Positions 8,365-16,256 of a stretch of 36,448 nucleotides of DNA are shown here, piece by piece (position 1 is the first letter of the stretch; each line of letters begins with the position of its first letter). This DNA is from Bacteroidota bacterium. Lineage in GTDB: Bacteria > Bacteroidota > Bacteroidia > NS11-12g > UBA955. The notes under the pieces are model-generated. The model was given only the letters and a program-made list of their open reading frames with translations. It searched no databases and was not told the origin of the DNA. The stretch covers positions 1 through 36,448 of the forward strand of contig CANFXY010000008.1 of the NCBI GenBank assembly GCA_947451105.1, read 5' to 3'. The position numbers and the translations under genes are program-made.

Positions 8365-9294
8365 TTATTTCAATGTAGACGTTTTCTTCGTGGTGTATAC
8401 CCTGATCCAATCGACAACAAATTCGTTGCGTTGGAAATTCTCAGGCAAATAGTTTAAATACTTGGCTTCAAAACAATTGTTGATGATTACCACCATTTCA
8501 TCGTCTAACCATTTTTTTAATTTGTCATTTACACGCATGTACGACACGCATTTTCCATCGGTGTAAAGCTTAATGGAATTTGGGGTCCACAAGCAGCCAT
8601 AGACGTGAAAACTGCTGTCTGTGTTCTTGGGCAGATTGATCTTGCGGCACAAATACCCCCTCGATTTTGAACCCGACTCGCCCCAATGCACCGTTGTGTA
8701 TTGGGCATGAACAGATTTGCCAGTCTTTTGTCCATACATCTCAAATATATCTATTTCGGGAGGCCACCTATTGGCACCCGTTAGCCAAAAGGCTGGCCAG
8801 GTTGCCGCCCCACTGGGGTTCTTTGATCGGATTTCAAAATAACCGTATTTCTGCTTAAACGAGATGTCTGAATTGATTAATCCTACCGCATACGGCACCT
8901 TTACAAGGCTGTCTTTTACTTTGAATGTTTTGGGTTTGTAAGCGCCGCCCAAATACAAATAGCCATCTTTCGCCTTTACCTCTGCAGCGTCGTAGTACTG
9001 GTGTAAATTGTCGGGATGAACTTCGCCCCAAGGCTGACCAGGTCGCCATTTTTTGAGGTCTAAACTGTCAAACTCATCTGAAAAACTTAAAATCCAATTG
9101 CTGTCGGCAAACTGTTGTTTCAGTGGTTTGTGCTTATGTAAACTGTAAGAAAATTTTAAACCCGCGTTGCGCACACTTAAGTTTTTCTTGATTAGAAAAG
9201 TTTGTATGGGTCTTTTGTTTTTGTCTAAAGGACGCTCAACTCTATAGCATGCGCTAAAAAATATCAGCAGTAGGATTAAGCCCCAACGCATCAT
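8365..9294 (-). CDS. Glycoside hydrolase family 16 lipoprotein
   Basis: A secreted, lipid-anchored beta-glucanase-type enzyme. I start at 9294 (MMRWGLILLLIFFSAC), which gives a clean lipoprotein signal; the ORF-track start at 9348 lies inside the pyrophosphatase gene. The ATG overlaps the pyrophosphatase stop by one base (TAATG), suggesting translational coupling. The GH16 catalytic motif 'EIDIFE' (ExDxxE, nucleophile and acid/base glutamates) follows 'SGAATWPAFWLTGANRWPP', and the front sheet includes 'GYFEIRSK', 'FHVYGCLWTPNSIKLYTDGK' and the C-terminal 'NEFVVDWIRVYTTK'. About 309 aa. The family cuts beta-1,3/1,4-glucans, agarose, carrageenan or related galactans; the substrate is not resolvable here. 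Confidence 0.92.
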   Translation of the reverse strand: MMRWGLILLLIFFSACYRVERPLDKNKRPIQTFLIKKNLSVRNAGLKFSYSLHKHKPLKQQFADSNWILSFSDEFDSLDLKKWRPGQPWGEVHPDNLHQYYDAAEVKAKDGYLYLGGAYKPKTFKVKDSLVKVPYAVGLINSDISFKQKYGYFEIRSKNPSGAATWPAFWLTGANRWPPEIDIFEMYGQKTGKSVHAQYTTVHWGESGSKSRGYLCRKINLPKNTDSSFHVYGCLWTPNSIKLYTDGKCVSYMRVNDKLKKWLDDEMVVIINNCFEAKYLNYLPENFQRNEFVVDWIRVYTTKKTSTLK

Positions 9295-9896
9295 TAAGCA
9301 ATTTCTTTTTGGTAGTCTTCCGCCGCTAGATGCAAGACCTGCTTGCATTCTTTAGCACCATACACATCGGTAATAACTACCTTGTTTTCTTGACTCTGAG
9401 GATCCAATTTATAGGTCTTAAAATAATGAAGTAACCTTTGCAATATGGCTTCAGGCAATTCCGAAATATCCTGCATGTGGCCATACATAAGATCGTCTTT
9501 TAAGACGGCAATAATTTTATCGTCTGCTTCGTGCTTGTCTACCATTCTCAAGCCACCAATCGGAATGCATTGCAATAAGATGTTGTGGTTTTGTATAGGG
9601 CGCTCACTCAATACGCAAATGTCCAGCGGATCTCCATCGCCTTTTACACCTGTGAGTCCTGATTTTTCCATGCAAAATTTTGCGATCTCTTTGCCGCAAT
9701 AGGTCTGTGGAACAAAACCGTAAAGGGCAGGGCAGAGGTTGCTGAATTTTTGAGGACGGTCTATTTTCAACAGACCACTCTCTTTGTCTAATTCGTATTT
9801 TACGGTATCAAATGGGGTAATTTCAATGTACACATTGATAATATCAGGAAAGGATGCACCTTTTGAAACGCCGTGCCAAGGATGGGCTATTTTCAA
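9294..9896 (-). CDS. ppa: Inorganic pyrophosphatase (family I, soluble)
   Basis: Hydrolyses pyrophosphate to phosphate in the cytoplasm. The family I signature is 'DGDPLDICVL', with 'YGFVPQTYCG' and 'KEADDKIIAVLKDD'-type metal/PPi ligands ('KHEADDKIIAVL'). The ORF track starts at an ATG at 9935, which would overlap the upstream lipoprotein gene by 35 bp. I prefer a TTG at 9894-9896 (MKIAHPWHGVS), 4 bp after that stop, because related Bacteroidota enzymes begin with a short lead into PWH. The alternative ATG adds 13 residues. Its placement between envelope lipoproteins and a GH16 enzyme is unusual. Length is about 200 aa. The catalytic identity is secure; the start is not. Confidence 0.92.
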   Translation of the reverse strand: MKIAHPWHGVSKGASFPDIINVYIEITPFDTVKYELDKESGLLKIDRPQKFSNLCPALYGFVPQTYCGKEIAKFCMEKSGLTGVKGDGDPLDICVLSERPIQNHNILLQCIPIGGLRMVDKHEADDKIIAVLKDDLMYGHMQDISELPEAILQRLLHYFKTYKLDPQSQENKVVITDVYGAKECKQVLHLAAEDYQKEIA

Positions 9897-9900
9897 GACT

Positions 9901-10335
9901 TTATTTCTTAAAGAATATAACTGCGGGACTGCCATTGTAATCTACCGAAAGCTTTAATAAAGCGTCTTCTAAAGTTACAACAGTGGCAGTGTCTGTTAGT
10001 CCAAGCACAGTGCCAATTAGTTTTTTCTTTCCATCGTAAAATTCCCAATGGGTAGCTGTTGAATCAGGATTGCCAGAACAGATGTTTTTGTTCTCGTACT
10101 GCATCAAGGTGCTGTCTTTGTAGAATCTATACGAATCGTCTTGCTGACAAGCCGGAACCGCCAAGTTGTAGACATCCAAACCACTTACTTCCACTCGGTA
10201 AATTTTCCATGGAGCTGAAGTAATTCTTTTCATGTCAAGATCTTCAGTTACAACTCCAGGATTTGGAGGTGATTCTTTATAACAAGAAACGGCCCAAATA
10301 CTAGCTACAGCAAATACAAAAAGAATTTTTTTCAT
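9901..10335 (-). CDS. Lipocalin-like lipoprotein (paralog 2)
   Basis: A 144-residue protein with a lipoprotein signal MKKILFVFAVASIWAVSC (Cys 18). The mature part resembles the small lipocalin-like domains common in Bacteroidota: 'ITSAPWKIYRVEVSGLD', 'ACQQDDSYRFYKDSTLMQYENKNICSGNPDS', then beta-strands ending 'AVIFFKK'. The two cysteines in CQQDD and KNICSG are in the usual positions. It is clearly paralogous to the gene immediately upstream (same Cys spacing, same strand order), with only 2 bp between them, so this is a tandem duplication. Function is unknown; envelope-exposed ligand binding is a family-based guess. Confidence 0.8.
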   Translation of the reverse strand: MKKILFVFAVASIWAVSCYKESPPNPGVVTEDLDMKRITSAPWKIYRVEVSGLDVYNLAVPACQQDDSYRFYKDSTLMQYENKNICSGNPDSTATHWEFYDGKKKLIGTVLGLTDTATVVTLEDALLKLSVDYNGSPAVIFFKK

Positions 10336-10337
10336 GT

Positions 10338-10811
10338 CTATGGGTGTGTAAAGCTAATGGTAGCTGGAATGCCACTGTAGGTCGCATTGATTTTTAACAA
10401 GGTTTCGCTCAATTCTACAATGTCTGTGGTGTCATTTAAAACATTGGTGCTGGTTAGTTTTACATTTAAAATCAACTGGGTGTTGTTGTTGTAAAATTTA
10501 TAAATACTAACACTTGAGTCAGGGTCCGTTGGACTGCATTTGCTGGTCATGTCATACAAAGACAATGAATCATCGGTTCTGAAACGGTATTGGTTGTCTT
10601 TGTTACAAGATTCTATTAAAAAGGAGTTCCAAAGGTCTTGACCACTGCTCACAAGGCTAGAAACTTTCCAGTTCTTTTGGGTTAGCAATTCTAATTTGGT
10701 TTTGCTGCTTCCATTATTGTTGTTGTTATCCGGTTTGTTCTCAGTTTTTTCACATGAATAAACAAATAAACTAACAACGCTTAATAAGATAATTGGCTTT
10801 AATAATTTCAT
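10338..10811 (-). CDS. Lipocalin-like lipoprotein (paralog 1)
   Basis: I start at the ATG at 10811 (MKLLKPIILLSVVSLFVYSC), four codons inside the ORF-track start; this puts the gene 9 nt behind a good -7 box. The lipobox Cys is followed by an Asn-rich, disordered linker (KPDNNNNNGSS) that probably spaces the domain from the membrane. The domain 'LLTQKNWKVSSLVSSGQD…SCNKDNQYRFRTDDSLSLYDMTSKCSPTDPDSS' matches its downstream paralog. First gene of the lipoprotein-lipoprotein-ppa-GH16 operon. No specific function can be assigned. Confidence 0.8.
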   Translation of the reverse strand: MKLLKPIILLSVVSLFVYSCEKTENKPDNNNNNGSSKTKLELLTQKNWKVSSLVSSGQDLWNSFLIESCNKDNQYRFRTDDSLSLYDMTSKCSPTDPDSSVSIYKFYNNNTQLILNVKLTSTNVLNDTTDIVELSETLLKINATYSGIPATISFTHP

Positions 10812-10820
10812 AATAGAAAG

Positions 10821-10851
10821 CAAATGTAAATTATTTTGGCTTATTTTGCAA
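10821..10851 (-). promoter_or_regulatory. Bacteroidota-type promoter of the lipoprotein-ppa-GH16 operon
   Basis: Minus strand: TTG, 20 bp, TACATTTG, a full consensus match with the same N20 spacing as the queA promoter. The predicted leader is only about 5 nt. Confidence 0.7.
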
Positions 10852-10860
10852 GTTCATAAA

Positions 10861-11586
10861 ATGGCTTGGTTTAAAGATTGGTTCAATACCTCATACTATC
10901 ATACACTGTATGGTCAAAGAGACGAAAATGAGGCGAAATTATTTATTAATAATTTACTCAATTTTCTAAACCCCCACGAAGGTGCAAGGTTTTTGGACTT
11001 GGCCTGTGGGAAAGGCCGACATTCATTCGACCTCTCTAGCCATGGTTATTCCGTTTGTGGTGTAGACCTCAGCACCGAGAGTATTGCAGAAGCTAAAACT
11101 CTTGCTAATTCTAAACTTGAGTTTGATGTGCATGACATGCGCAAGCCATACAAACAAGCTTACTTCGATTACGTCTGCAATCTGTTTACCAGCTTCGGTT
11201 ATTTTGATGCACAAGAAGACAATATAATGACCTTGACTGCCGTATGTCAGGACCTAAAGCCGAAAGGTGTTTTTGTGCAAGACTTCTTCAATGCCCACAA
11301 AGTGCAAAAGAATTTACTGCCCTACGAACTTAAAAGTATAGATGGTATTGATTTCGAAATCACCAAAGAAATTATAGACAAACGGGTGATTAAAACCATT
11401 CGTTTTACCGACCAAAATGAATCATTTGAGTTTCAAGAAAAAGTAAGTCTTTTTGATTTGGATGACTTTAAAACCATGTACCAAAATTCAGGTTTGAATT
11501 TGTTGCATGTGTTTGGCGACTACCAGCTCAATGCGTTTGACCTTGAGCACTCCGACCGTTTAATTTTAATCGCTGAAAAACCATGA
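10861..11586 (+). CDS. Class I SAM-dependent methyltransferase
   Basis: About 241 aa from the ATG at 10861 (MAWFKDWFNTSYYHTLYGQRDENEA); the ORF-track TTG adds five unlikely residues. The N-terminal 'WFxxWFxxxYYxxLYxxRD' is typical of a small-molecule methyltransferase group (Methyltransf_25/11 type) widespread in Bacteroidota. SAM motif I is 'FLDLACGKGRHSFDLSSHGYSVCGVDLS' and motif II/III is 'FDVHDMRKPYKQAYFDYVCNLFTSFGYF'. The substrate is unknown. Its stop overlaps the ATG of the PAP2 gene (ATGA), so the three plus-strand genes form one operon. Confidence 0.88.
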   Translation: MAWFKDWFNTSYYHTLYGQRDENEAKLFINNLLNFLNPHEGARFLDLACGKGRHSFDLSSHGYSVCGVDLSTESIAEAKTLANSKLEFDVHDMRKPYKQAYFDYVCNLFTSFGYFDAQEDNIMTLTAVCQDLKPKGVFVQDFFNAHKVQKNLLPYELKSIDGIDFEITKEIIDKRVIKTIRFTDQNESFEFQEKVSLFDLDDFKTMYQNSGLNLLHVFGDYQLNAFDLEHSDRLILIAEKP

Positions 11587-12146
11587 GCAACGCTTTTGAT
11601 ACCTATTTCTACCGACTAATCAACCAAACACTCAGCGCTGAATGGCTAGATGTTGTGATGGTGCGCTTCTCTGACAAAATATTTTGGACGCCCCTATACG
11701 CTTTGTGCATTTATTTCATGGTAAAGGAGTTTGGCAAAAAAGCCATGTTAATTCTCTTGTTTTTATTTGTTGCTGTAGCAGCATCAGACCGTCTAACCAG
11801 TGGGTTTATGAAGCCGTATTTCGGAAGGCTTAGACCTTGTCATGAACTTGCTCTTACACCACGTATACCCGAAGGCGTGACTTGCAGCGACACAGGTAGC
11901 ATGGCGTCTTCGCACGCGGCCAACCATTTTGCATTTGCTGTGTTTATGGTCTTGTTGTATGGTTTAAAAAAACGTTCAAATACCATATTCTGGCTGTCGT
12001 GGGCCACTGTTATTGCCTATAGCCGTGTATACAACGGTGTGCATTATCCAACGGATGTAATTGTTGGTGCTATGGTAGGAGCCTTGTTTGGGTTTTTAAG
12101 TTTTAAATTGTACAATTGGTCTTTAAGTAAACTAAAATGGAAATGA
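11583..12146 (+). CDS. PAP2-family membrane phosphatase
   Basis: A 187-residue multi-span membrane protein with the three acid-phosphatase motifs: 'KPYFGRLRPC' (KX6RP), 'SSHAAN' (PSGH-like, with Ser for Pro/Gly) and 'SRVYNGVHYPTD' (SRX5HX3D). Enzymes of this family dephosphorylate lipid phosphates, such as undecaprenyl diphosphate (bacitracin-resistance type), phosphatidate or PGP, at the outer face of the inner membrane. The exact lipid is not evident. It overlaps the preceding methyltransferase by 4 bp and the following ZIP gene by 4-10 bp, implying translational coupling. Confidence 0.9.
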   Translation: MSNAFDTYFYRLINQTLSAEWLDVVMVRFSDKIFWTPLYALCIYFMVKEFGKKAMLILLFLFVAVAASDRLTSGFMKPYFGRLRPCHELALTPRIPEGVTCSDTGSMASSHAANHFAFAVFMVLLYGLKKRSNTIFWLSWATVIAYSRVYNGVHYPTDVIVGAMVGALFGFLSFKLYNWSLSKLKWK

Positions 12147-12859
12147 TATTGCCGATACTAATACTCTTGTCTGGCCCCCTGTTAGGCATTGTTTTGCAAA
12201 GGGTACTCAAAGTGCATTCGCATAAGTTCATTTCGCACACCGTGGTTTTCAGTGGTTCATTCTTAATGGGAATTGCCATATTTGGCCTAATGCCGGAATT
12301 GTTTGACAACATCAAAACAGCAGGGCTATGGATAGTCTTTGGTTTTTTATTCCAAATATTTTTAGAGCGTTTTACAGGTGGCTTGGGACACGGACACATC
12401 CACAGCCACGAGGTACCTAAGAGTGAATTGGTGCTTTTTACAGGACTTATGGTTCATGCTCTACTTGAGGGGTATTCTGCTGGCTTGAGCAATTACGTTA
12501 ACCCAGGTGTTATAAGCGGCATGATAGGAGGGATAGCGATTCACGAGATTCCTGCAGCTTTCTCGCTTTCGGTCCTCATGCATTCTAAATGGCAGAAATC
12601 TGGTCACGTTTACTTATTTCTTGTCTTGTACATTTTTGCAACGCCACTTGGGTATACAGCGGGTGTGTTTGTGCACAATGCAAACATCATATCAGAGAAT
12701 CTCTCGCAAATCATCACAGCCATTATCGCAGGTACTTTCTTGCATATAAGTACCACCATCGTATTCGAAAATTCTTTGCGAAAAAAAGAGGGCCTCAGCA
12801 AGTGGGCCCTCATTATATCTGGTTTGGGTATTTCTTATTTGGCTTGCTGGCTCGGTTGA
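12137..12859 (+). CDS. ZIP-family metal transporter
   Basis: About 240 aa with around eight membrane helices. A His-rich loop 'GHGHIHSHEV' is followed by the ZIP metal-site helices 'HALLEGYSAGL' and 'GGIAIHEIPAAFSLSVLM' (HxxxEG and HEIP, the binuclear metal centre). ZIP proteins import Zn2+, Fe2+ or Mn2+ into the cytoplasm; the metal is not predictable here. Two in-frame ATGs are possible, 12137 and 12143; the second overlaps the PAP2 stop as ATGA. The 3' end overlaps the convergent kinase gene by 25 bp, and its coding sequence carries that gene's terminator. Confidence 0.9.
   Translation: MEMILPILILLSGPLLGIVLQRVLKVHSHKFISHTVVFSGSFLMGIAIFGLMPELFDNIKTAGLWIVFGFLFQIFLERFTGGLGHGHIHSHEVPKSELVLFTGLMVHALLEGYSAGLSNYVNPGVISGMIGGIAIHEIPAAFSLSVLMHSKWQKSGHVYLFLVLYIFATPLGYTAGVFVHNANIISENLSQIITAIIAGTFLHISTTIVFENSLRKKEGLSKWALIISGLGISYLACWLG
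12781..12811 (-). terminator. Intrinsic terminator of the BadF/NagK-type kinase gene, inside the ZIP coding sequence
   Basis: On the minus strand: GAGGGCC, 10-nt loop, GGCCCTC, then seven T. The 7-bp GC-rich perfect stem plus T-run lies 24 bp past the kinase stop codon, fully within the opposite-strand ZIP gene. Confidence 0.8.
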
Positions 12860-13701
12860 GCTGGATGCGCAAGGTGGTAATCGTACAATGATTGTATCGG
12901 TTGCTTAATAATTGTACCAATATTTACTTTGAATTCTTTGGCAACCATACGCAATTGTTTTTCGTATATAAATGCAATTGATCCTACGAAATTTACAGGC
13001 ACTGTTTTGTGTTTTCCGTACTTCACAATGTGGGTGCCGAAAAACTCTCTAAAAGAGGCCAAAACAATAGATTCTATGTATTTGAAATTGATGTTGTCTC
13101 CTATAAATTTAGCATAAGTGGCCATATAGGTATTGCCATTTTTGCCATAAACATTCTCAATGATTTGGTCTTTGCTCTCATGGCAAGATTCGAAGAACAA
13201 ACGGATGTTGATTGGCATATCGTTGTAGAAGTATGCTTTTAATAGAAGTTTTCCCATGTGCATGCCGCTGCCTTCATCCCCTAAGATAAAGCCTAGGCCA
13301 AAACTTGGAATTTGAGGTAAAATGGATTTGCCACCCCAATAACAAGCATTGCTGCCGGTTCCAAGTATGCAGGCTATGCCTTCTTTGTTTCCGCAGGTTG
13401 CAATTGCAGCGCCATCTAGGTCGTGCGTTACATGAATAACCGCATCCGTAAATACCTCGCTTAATGCTTGTCTAACGGTTTCTTTATGGGCTTCACTGTC
13501 GCATCCTGCGCCATAATAGTATACGTGGGTGAATTTACTAAGCGTATGGTCCTTAAAAGTTTTTTTAATTTCTTTGGCTATAAATTCTTTTTTGTGAAAA
13601 AACGGGTTGAATCCCATGCTTTCGACGATTCTAGGCGTTTTGGTAATGCCCATGTACATCCAATCGCATTTGGTACTTCCGCTATCTGCTACAAGTATCA
13701 T
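12835..13701 (-). CDS. BadF/BadG/BcrA/BcrD-type ATPase, N-acetylglucosamine kinase-like
   Basis: A 288-residue protein of the actin/hexokinase-fold sugar kinase family. Phosphate motifs are 'LVADSGSTKCDW' (residues 3-14), 'GIACILGTGSNACYW' and 'GFILGDEGSGMHMGKLLLKAYFY'. Bacteroidota proteins of this type are annotated as N-acetylglucosamine kinases acting in amino-sugar or cell-wall recycling, but the same fold includes activators of 2-hydroxyacyl-CoA dehydratases. The length and GDEGSG motif favour a sugar kinase. It lies 14 bp downstream of the universal stress gene and is likely co-transcribed. It has its own strong terminator, which overlaps the ZIP gene. Confidence 0.85.
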   Translation of the reverse strand: MILVADSGSTKCDWMYMGITKTPRIVESMGFNPFFHKKEFIAKEIKKTFKDHTLSKFTHVYYYGAGCDSEAHKETVRQALSEVFTDAVIHVTHDLDGAAIATCGNKEGIACILGTGSNACYWGGKSILPQIPSFGLGFILGDEGSGMHMGKLLLKAYFYNDMPINIRLFFESCHESKDQIIENVYGKNGNTYMATYAKFIGDNINFKYIESIVLASFREFFGTHIVKYGKHKTVPVNFVGSIAFIYEKQLRMVAKEFKVNIGTIIKQPIQSLYDYHLAHPAQPSQQAK

Positions 13702-13715
13702 AATCTAGGCCTTGA

Positions 13716-14603
13716 TTAATTAAACATACCATCCACAATAACACCTGTATCATGGCTGTTGATGCACATTACAGGAACTTTACCACTGTGGTTAACGATT
13801 TGTTGAGCGTAGCTTCCCAATAGAAATTCACTGAATCCTTTTTCTTGTTGGGTCATGATCATAATCAAATCAGCATTGATTTCTGATGCATAAGCCAAGG
13901 TGTCTTCTGCAAAACTATCTGGATATTTTTCTTCATCCAAACCACGAACAATATAGTTTGCGTTGTTTGCAGATAAAATATCTTGGGTTTGATTCACCGC
14001 GGCGAAAATTCTGCCTTTTACTTCAGGATTACTCGAGTTTTCATAAATAACATGGATAACGCTGTTAAAACGTTTTGCTAAATGAACTGCCCATGAAACT
14101 TTTTGTCTGCTTTCTCTTGATAAGTCAATTGGCAAAACAATTTTCTCATATCCGCTCTTGCTGATAGATTGGTCTTTAACCACAACAACTGGAACTTTAG
14201 CATAGTTGATTACACGGCTAGCATTGCTGCCAGTGATTTGTTGTAAGCCACTCGCACCATTGGTTCCCATAACGATGCTGTCGAAATTTTCTTTCTCAGC
14301 AATCTCAGTAATTACTTTGTAAATTTTACCCGTTTCAAAACGTTTGTTGATCTTTACATTTGGAAAAGATTGTGCAGATTCTGCAATCAATTTGTCCATT
14401 TTCATATCAACGGCTTCTTTGATTAGACCCATTTTTTCATCTGAGCCAAACAATCCAAAAAGACCACCTTCGTCTTGAATGTTTAAAAGGGTTATTTCAT
14501 TTTTGTATACATCTGCAATTTTCAAGGCATGGCCTAGAGCATTGTGTGCGATTTCAGAAAAATCTGTAGGCACTAAAATGTTGTTGTTGTTATTTCTATT
14601 CAT
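13716..14603 (-). CDS. Universal stress protein with two UspA domains
   Basis: A 295-residue tandem UspA protein. The first domain starts 'NILVPTDFSEIAHNALGHALKIA' and contains 'VMGTNGASGLQQITGSNASRVINYAKVPVVVV', close to the ATP-binding pattern G-2x-G-9x-GS but one residue shorter. The second domain starts 'KIVLPIDLSRESRQKVSWAVHLAKRF' and ends 'FLLGSYAQQIVNHSGKVPVMCIN', lacking the first glycines. Nucleotide binding may therefore be limited to domain 1. Cytoplasmic; precise role unknown. It sits between yebC and the kinase on the same strand with 30-bp and 14-bp gaps. A second, divergent Usp protein is encoded at the cco locus. Confidence 0.9.
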   Translation of the reverse strand: MNRNNNNNILVPTDFSEIAHNALGHALKIADVYKNEITLLNIQDEGGLFGLFGSDEKMGLIKEAVDMKMDKLIAESAQSFPNVKINKRFETGKIYKVITEIAEKENFDSIVMGTNGASGLQQITGSNASRVINYAKVPVVVVKDQSISKSGYEKIVLPIDLSRESRQKVSWAVHLAKRFNSVIHVIYENSSNPEVKGRIFAAVNQTQDILSANNANYIVRGLDEEKYPDSFAEDTLAYASEINADLIMIMTQQEKGFSEFLLGSYAQQIVNHSGKVPVMCINSHDTGVIVDGMFN

Positions 14604-14633
14604 AATGAGGGAATATGTTTGTTGTTGTTTTCT

Positions 14634-15341
14634 TTATGCGATATTTGAATAAACGTTTTGAACATCTTCGTCGTCCTCTAATTTGTCAATTAGATTTTCA
14701 ACCTGTTCTTTTTCTTCGTCCGTTAAAGTGATTAAGCTGGTAGGCATTCTTTGTAACTCTGCACTTACCAATACCAAACCTCTGCTCTCAAGTGCTTTTT
14801 GCATAGAACCAAAGTTCTCAAATGAGGTGGTGATAACCATTTCTCCATCTTCAACCTCTATTTCTTCTAGGCCTGCATCAATCAATTCAAATTCTAATTC
14901 CTCAGGATTTATGCCTTCTGTTTTGATTACAAAAACACTTTTGCGTTCGAAAGCAAAGTCTAAACTGCCTGATTTGCCTAATTCGCCGCCACCTCTGTTT
15001 AGGTGCATGCGTATGTTCGCTACCGTGCGGGTAGGATTGTCTGTTGCCGTTTCAATAATTAAACCAACGCCTTTCATGCACATTGCTTCATAAGCAATCT
15101 CTTCGTAGTTGCTGGTGTCTTTACCTGCCGATCTTTTAATGGCCGCATCAATACGGTCTTTCGGCATGTTTTGACTTTTTGCATTGGCAATAACAACCCT
15201 TAATTTGGCATTTGATTCTGGATCTGGTCCGCCTGATTTAATGGCAATGGCTATCTCCTTGCCATACTTGGTGAATGTTTTCGACATCTTGTCGAAACGC
15301 GCGAACATTTTATGTTTTCTTTTTTCGAATACTCTTCCCAT
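14634..15341 (-). CDS. YebC/PmpR-family protein (DUF28)
   Basis: A 235-residue member of the YebC/TACO1 family. Features are 'DKMSKTFTKYGKEIAIAIKSGGPDPESNAKLRVVIANAKSQNMPKDRIDAAIKRSAGKD' and 'YEAMCMKGVGLIIETATDNPTRTVANIRMHLNRGGGELGKSGSLDFAFERK'. Family members were described as transcriptional regulators and more recently as translation factors relieving ribosome stalling. Which role holds here is not decided by the sequence. The end is acidic ('DKLEDDEDVQNVYSNIA'). It is preceded by a good promoter and starts a minus-strand group with the universal stress and kinase genes. Confidence 0.93.
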   Translation of the reverse strand: MGRVFEKRKHKMFARFDKMSKTFTKYGKEIAIAIKSGGPDPESNAKLRVVIANAKSQNMPKDRIDAAIKRSAGKDTSNYEEIAYEAMCMKGVGLIIETATDNPTRTVANIRMHLNRGGGELGKSGSLDFAFERKSVFVIKTEGINPEELEFELIDAGLEEIEVEDGEMVITTSFENFGSMQKALESRGLVLVSAELQRMPTSLITLTDEEKEQVENLIDKLEDDEDVQNVYSNIA

Positions 15342-15364
15342 ACAGAGGTAAATAAATAGCTCCG

Positions 15365-15392
15365 CAAAGTTAAATATTTAAATGAAAATCAA
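15365..15392 (-). promoter_or_regulatory. Promoter of the yebC-family gene
   Basis: Minus strand: TTG, 17 bp, TAACTTTG, fitting TTG-N17-TAnnTTTG. The -7 box lies 23 nt before the ATG. Confidence 0.55.
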
Positions 15393-15494
15393 AACAATTA
15401 AAATAGGATTATTATCAGTTTTTTAAATACTTGAAAAGTATAAGTATTTGATTGTTAGATTTAGACCTTAAAGTCTGAAATATGAGGTAAGGAT

Positions 15495-16256
15495 TTACCA
15501 CTCAGCCCGAGGATACGCGCGCTGCATGTATTGCATGTCTGCCAAAATATAGCCCATGTGTTCACTGTGCATGCCCGTTTTTCCTCCTTTTTGTTGGAAG
15601 CTTGATTCAGGGATGCTTAAAGTTGCTTCTTTTAAAATCTCTTCGACTTTAGATCTCCACTTTATTGAAAGTGCATTCAGATCCGCTCCAATTCCTTTTT
15701 CTTGCATCTCCATTTCGCTTGTCGATGGGATGAAAAATTCACCTGTATATTCCCAAAGTGCATTCAATGCATTTTGCATTTTTAAATGGCTCACTTCTGT
15801 TCCATCGCCTAAGCGAATCATCCACTCACTGCTCCATTTTACATGGTAAGTAGACTCTTTGATTGTTTTTTTAGCGATTTCTTTTAGGCGCTCATCGCTG
15901 CTGTTTATAAGTGCTTCTTGTAAATAGTAGTGAAACACATCGTAAAAGAACTGTCTTGTGATTGTATATGCCCAATCGGTGTTGTTTTGCTCTAACAACA
16001 AGGTGTTGCGGTATTGCGTCACATCGCGTAAAAAAGCCATGCTGTCTTCTGTGCTATCACCACCTTTAAGTTCGGCGGCATATTGGTACAAACTTCTGGC
16101 TTCACCAATTAGATCCAAAGTAATATTGGTTAATGCAATGTCTTGTTCAAGCACAGGGCCGTGGCCACACCATTCTGCATTGCGCTGTCCCAATATCATG
16201 CTGTTGTCTGCCAAGTGCAGAACATAGTCAATAAGTATGTCTTTTGTTTCAGCCAT
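15495..16256 (-). CDS. paaC: Phenylacetyl-CoA epoxidase subunit PaaC
   Basis: A 253-residue ferritin-like structural subunit that pairs with PaaA in the ring-1,2-phenylacetyl-CoA epoxidase. Recognisable segments are 'DNSMILGQRNAEWCGHGPVLEQDIALTNITLDLIGEARSLYQYA', 'FLRDVTQYRNTLLLEQNNTDWAYTITRQF' and 'KKTIKESTYHVKWSSEWMIRLGDGTEVS'. Its ATG overlaps the paaB stop (TAATG), so translation is coupled. It is the last gene of this cluster: paaD and paaE, which usually follow, are not here. After 153 bp comes the unrelated yebC-family gene. Confidence 0.96.
   Translation of the reverse strand: MAETKDILIDYVLHLADNSMILGQRNAEWCGHGPVLEQDIALTNITLDLIGEARSLYQYAAELKGGDSTEDSMAFLRDVTQYRNTLLLEQNNTDWAYTITRQFFYDVFHYYLQEALINSSDERLKEIAKKTIKESTYHVKWSSEWMIRLGDGTEVSHLKMQNALNALWEYTGEFFIPSTSEMEMQEKGIGADLNALSIKWRSKVEEILKEATLSIPESSFQQKGGKTGMHSEHMGYILADMQYMQRAYPRAEW

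Noticed and set aside
12589-12891. 100-aa ORF overlapping the ZIP gene in another frame
   Set aside because: Cys/His/Tyr-rich shadow of the ZIP coding frame, whose motifs are clear; no start context of its own.
15425-15449. Hairpin AAATACTT…AAGTATTT after paaC as a terminator
   Set aside because: The stem is almost all A/T and on the paa strand is followed by A residues, not a T-run, so it is not a convincing intrinsic terminator.
15342-15494. Remnant of paaD or paaE between paaC and the yebC-family gene
   Set aside because: Only 153 bp, AT-rich, with no frame resembling either gene; it contains the yebC-family promoter instead.
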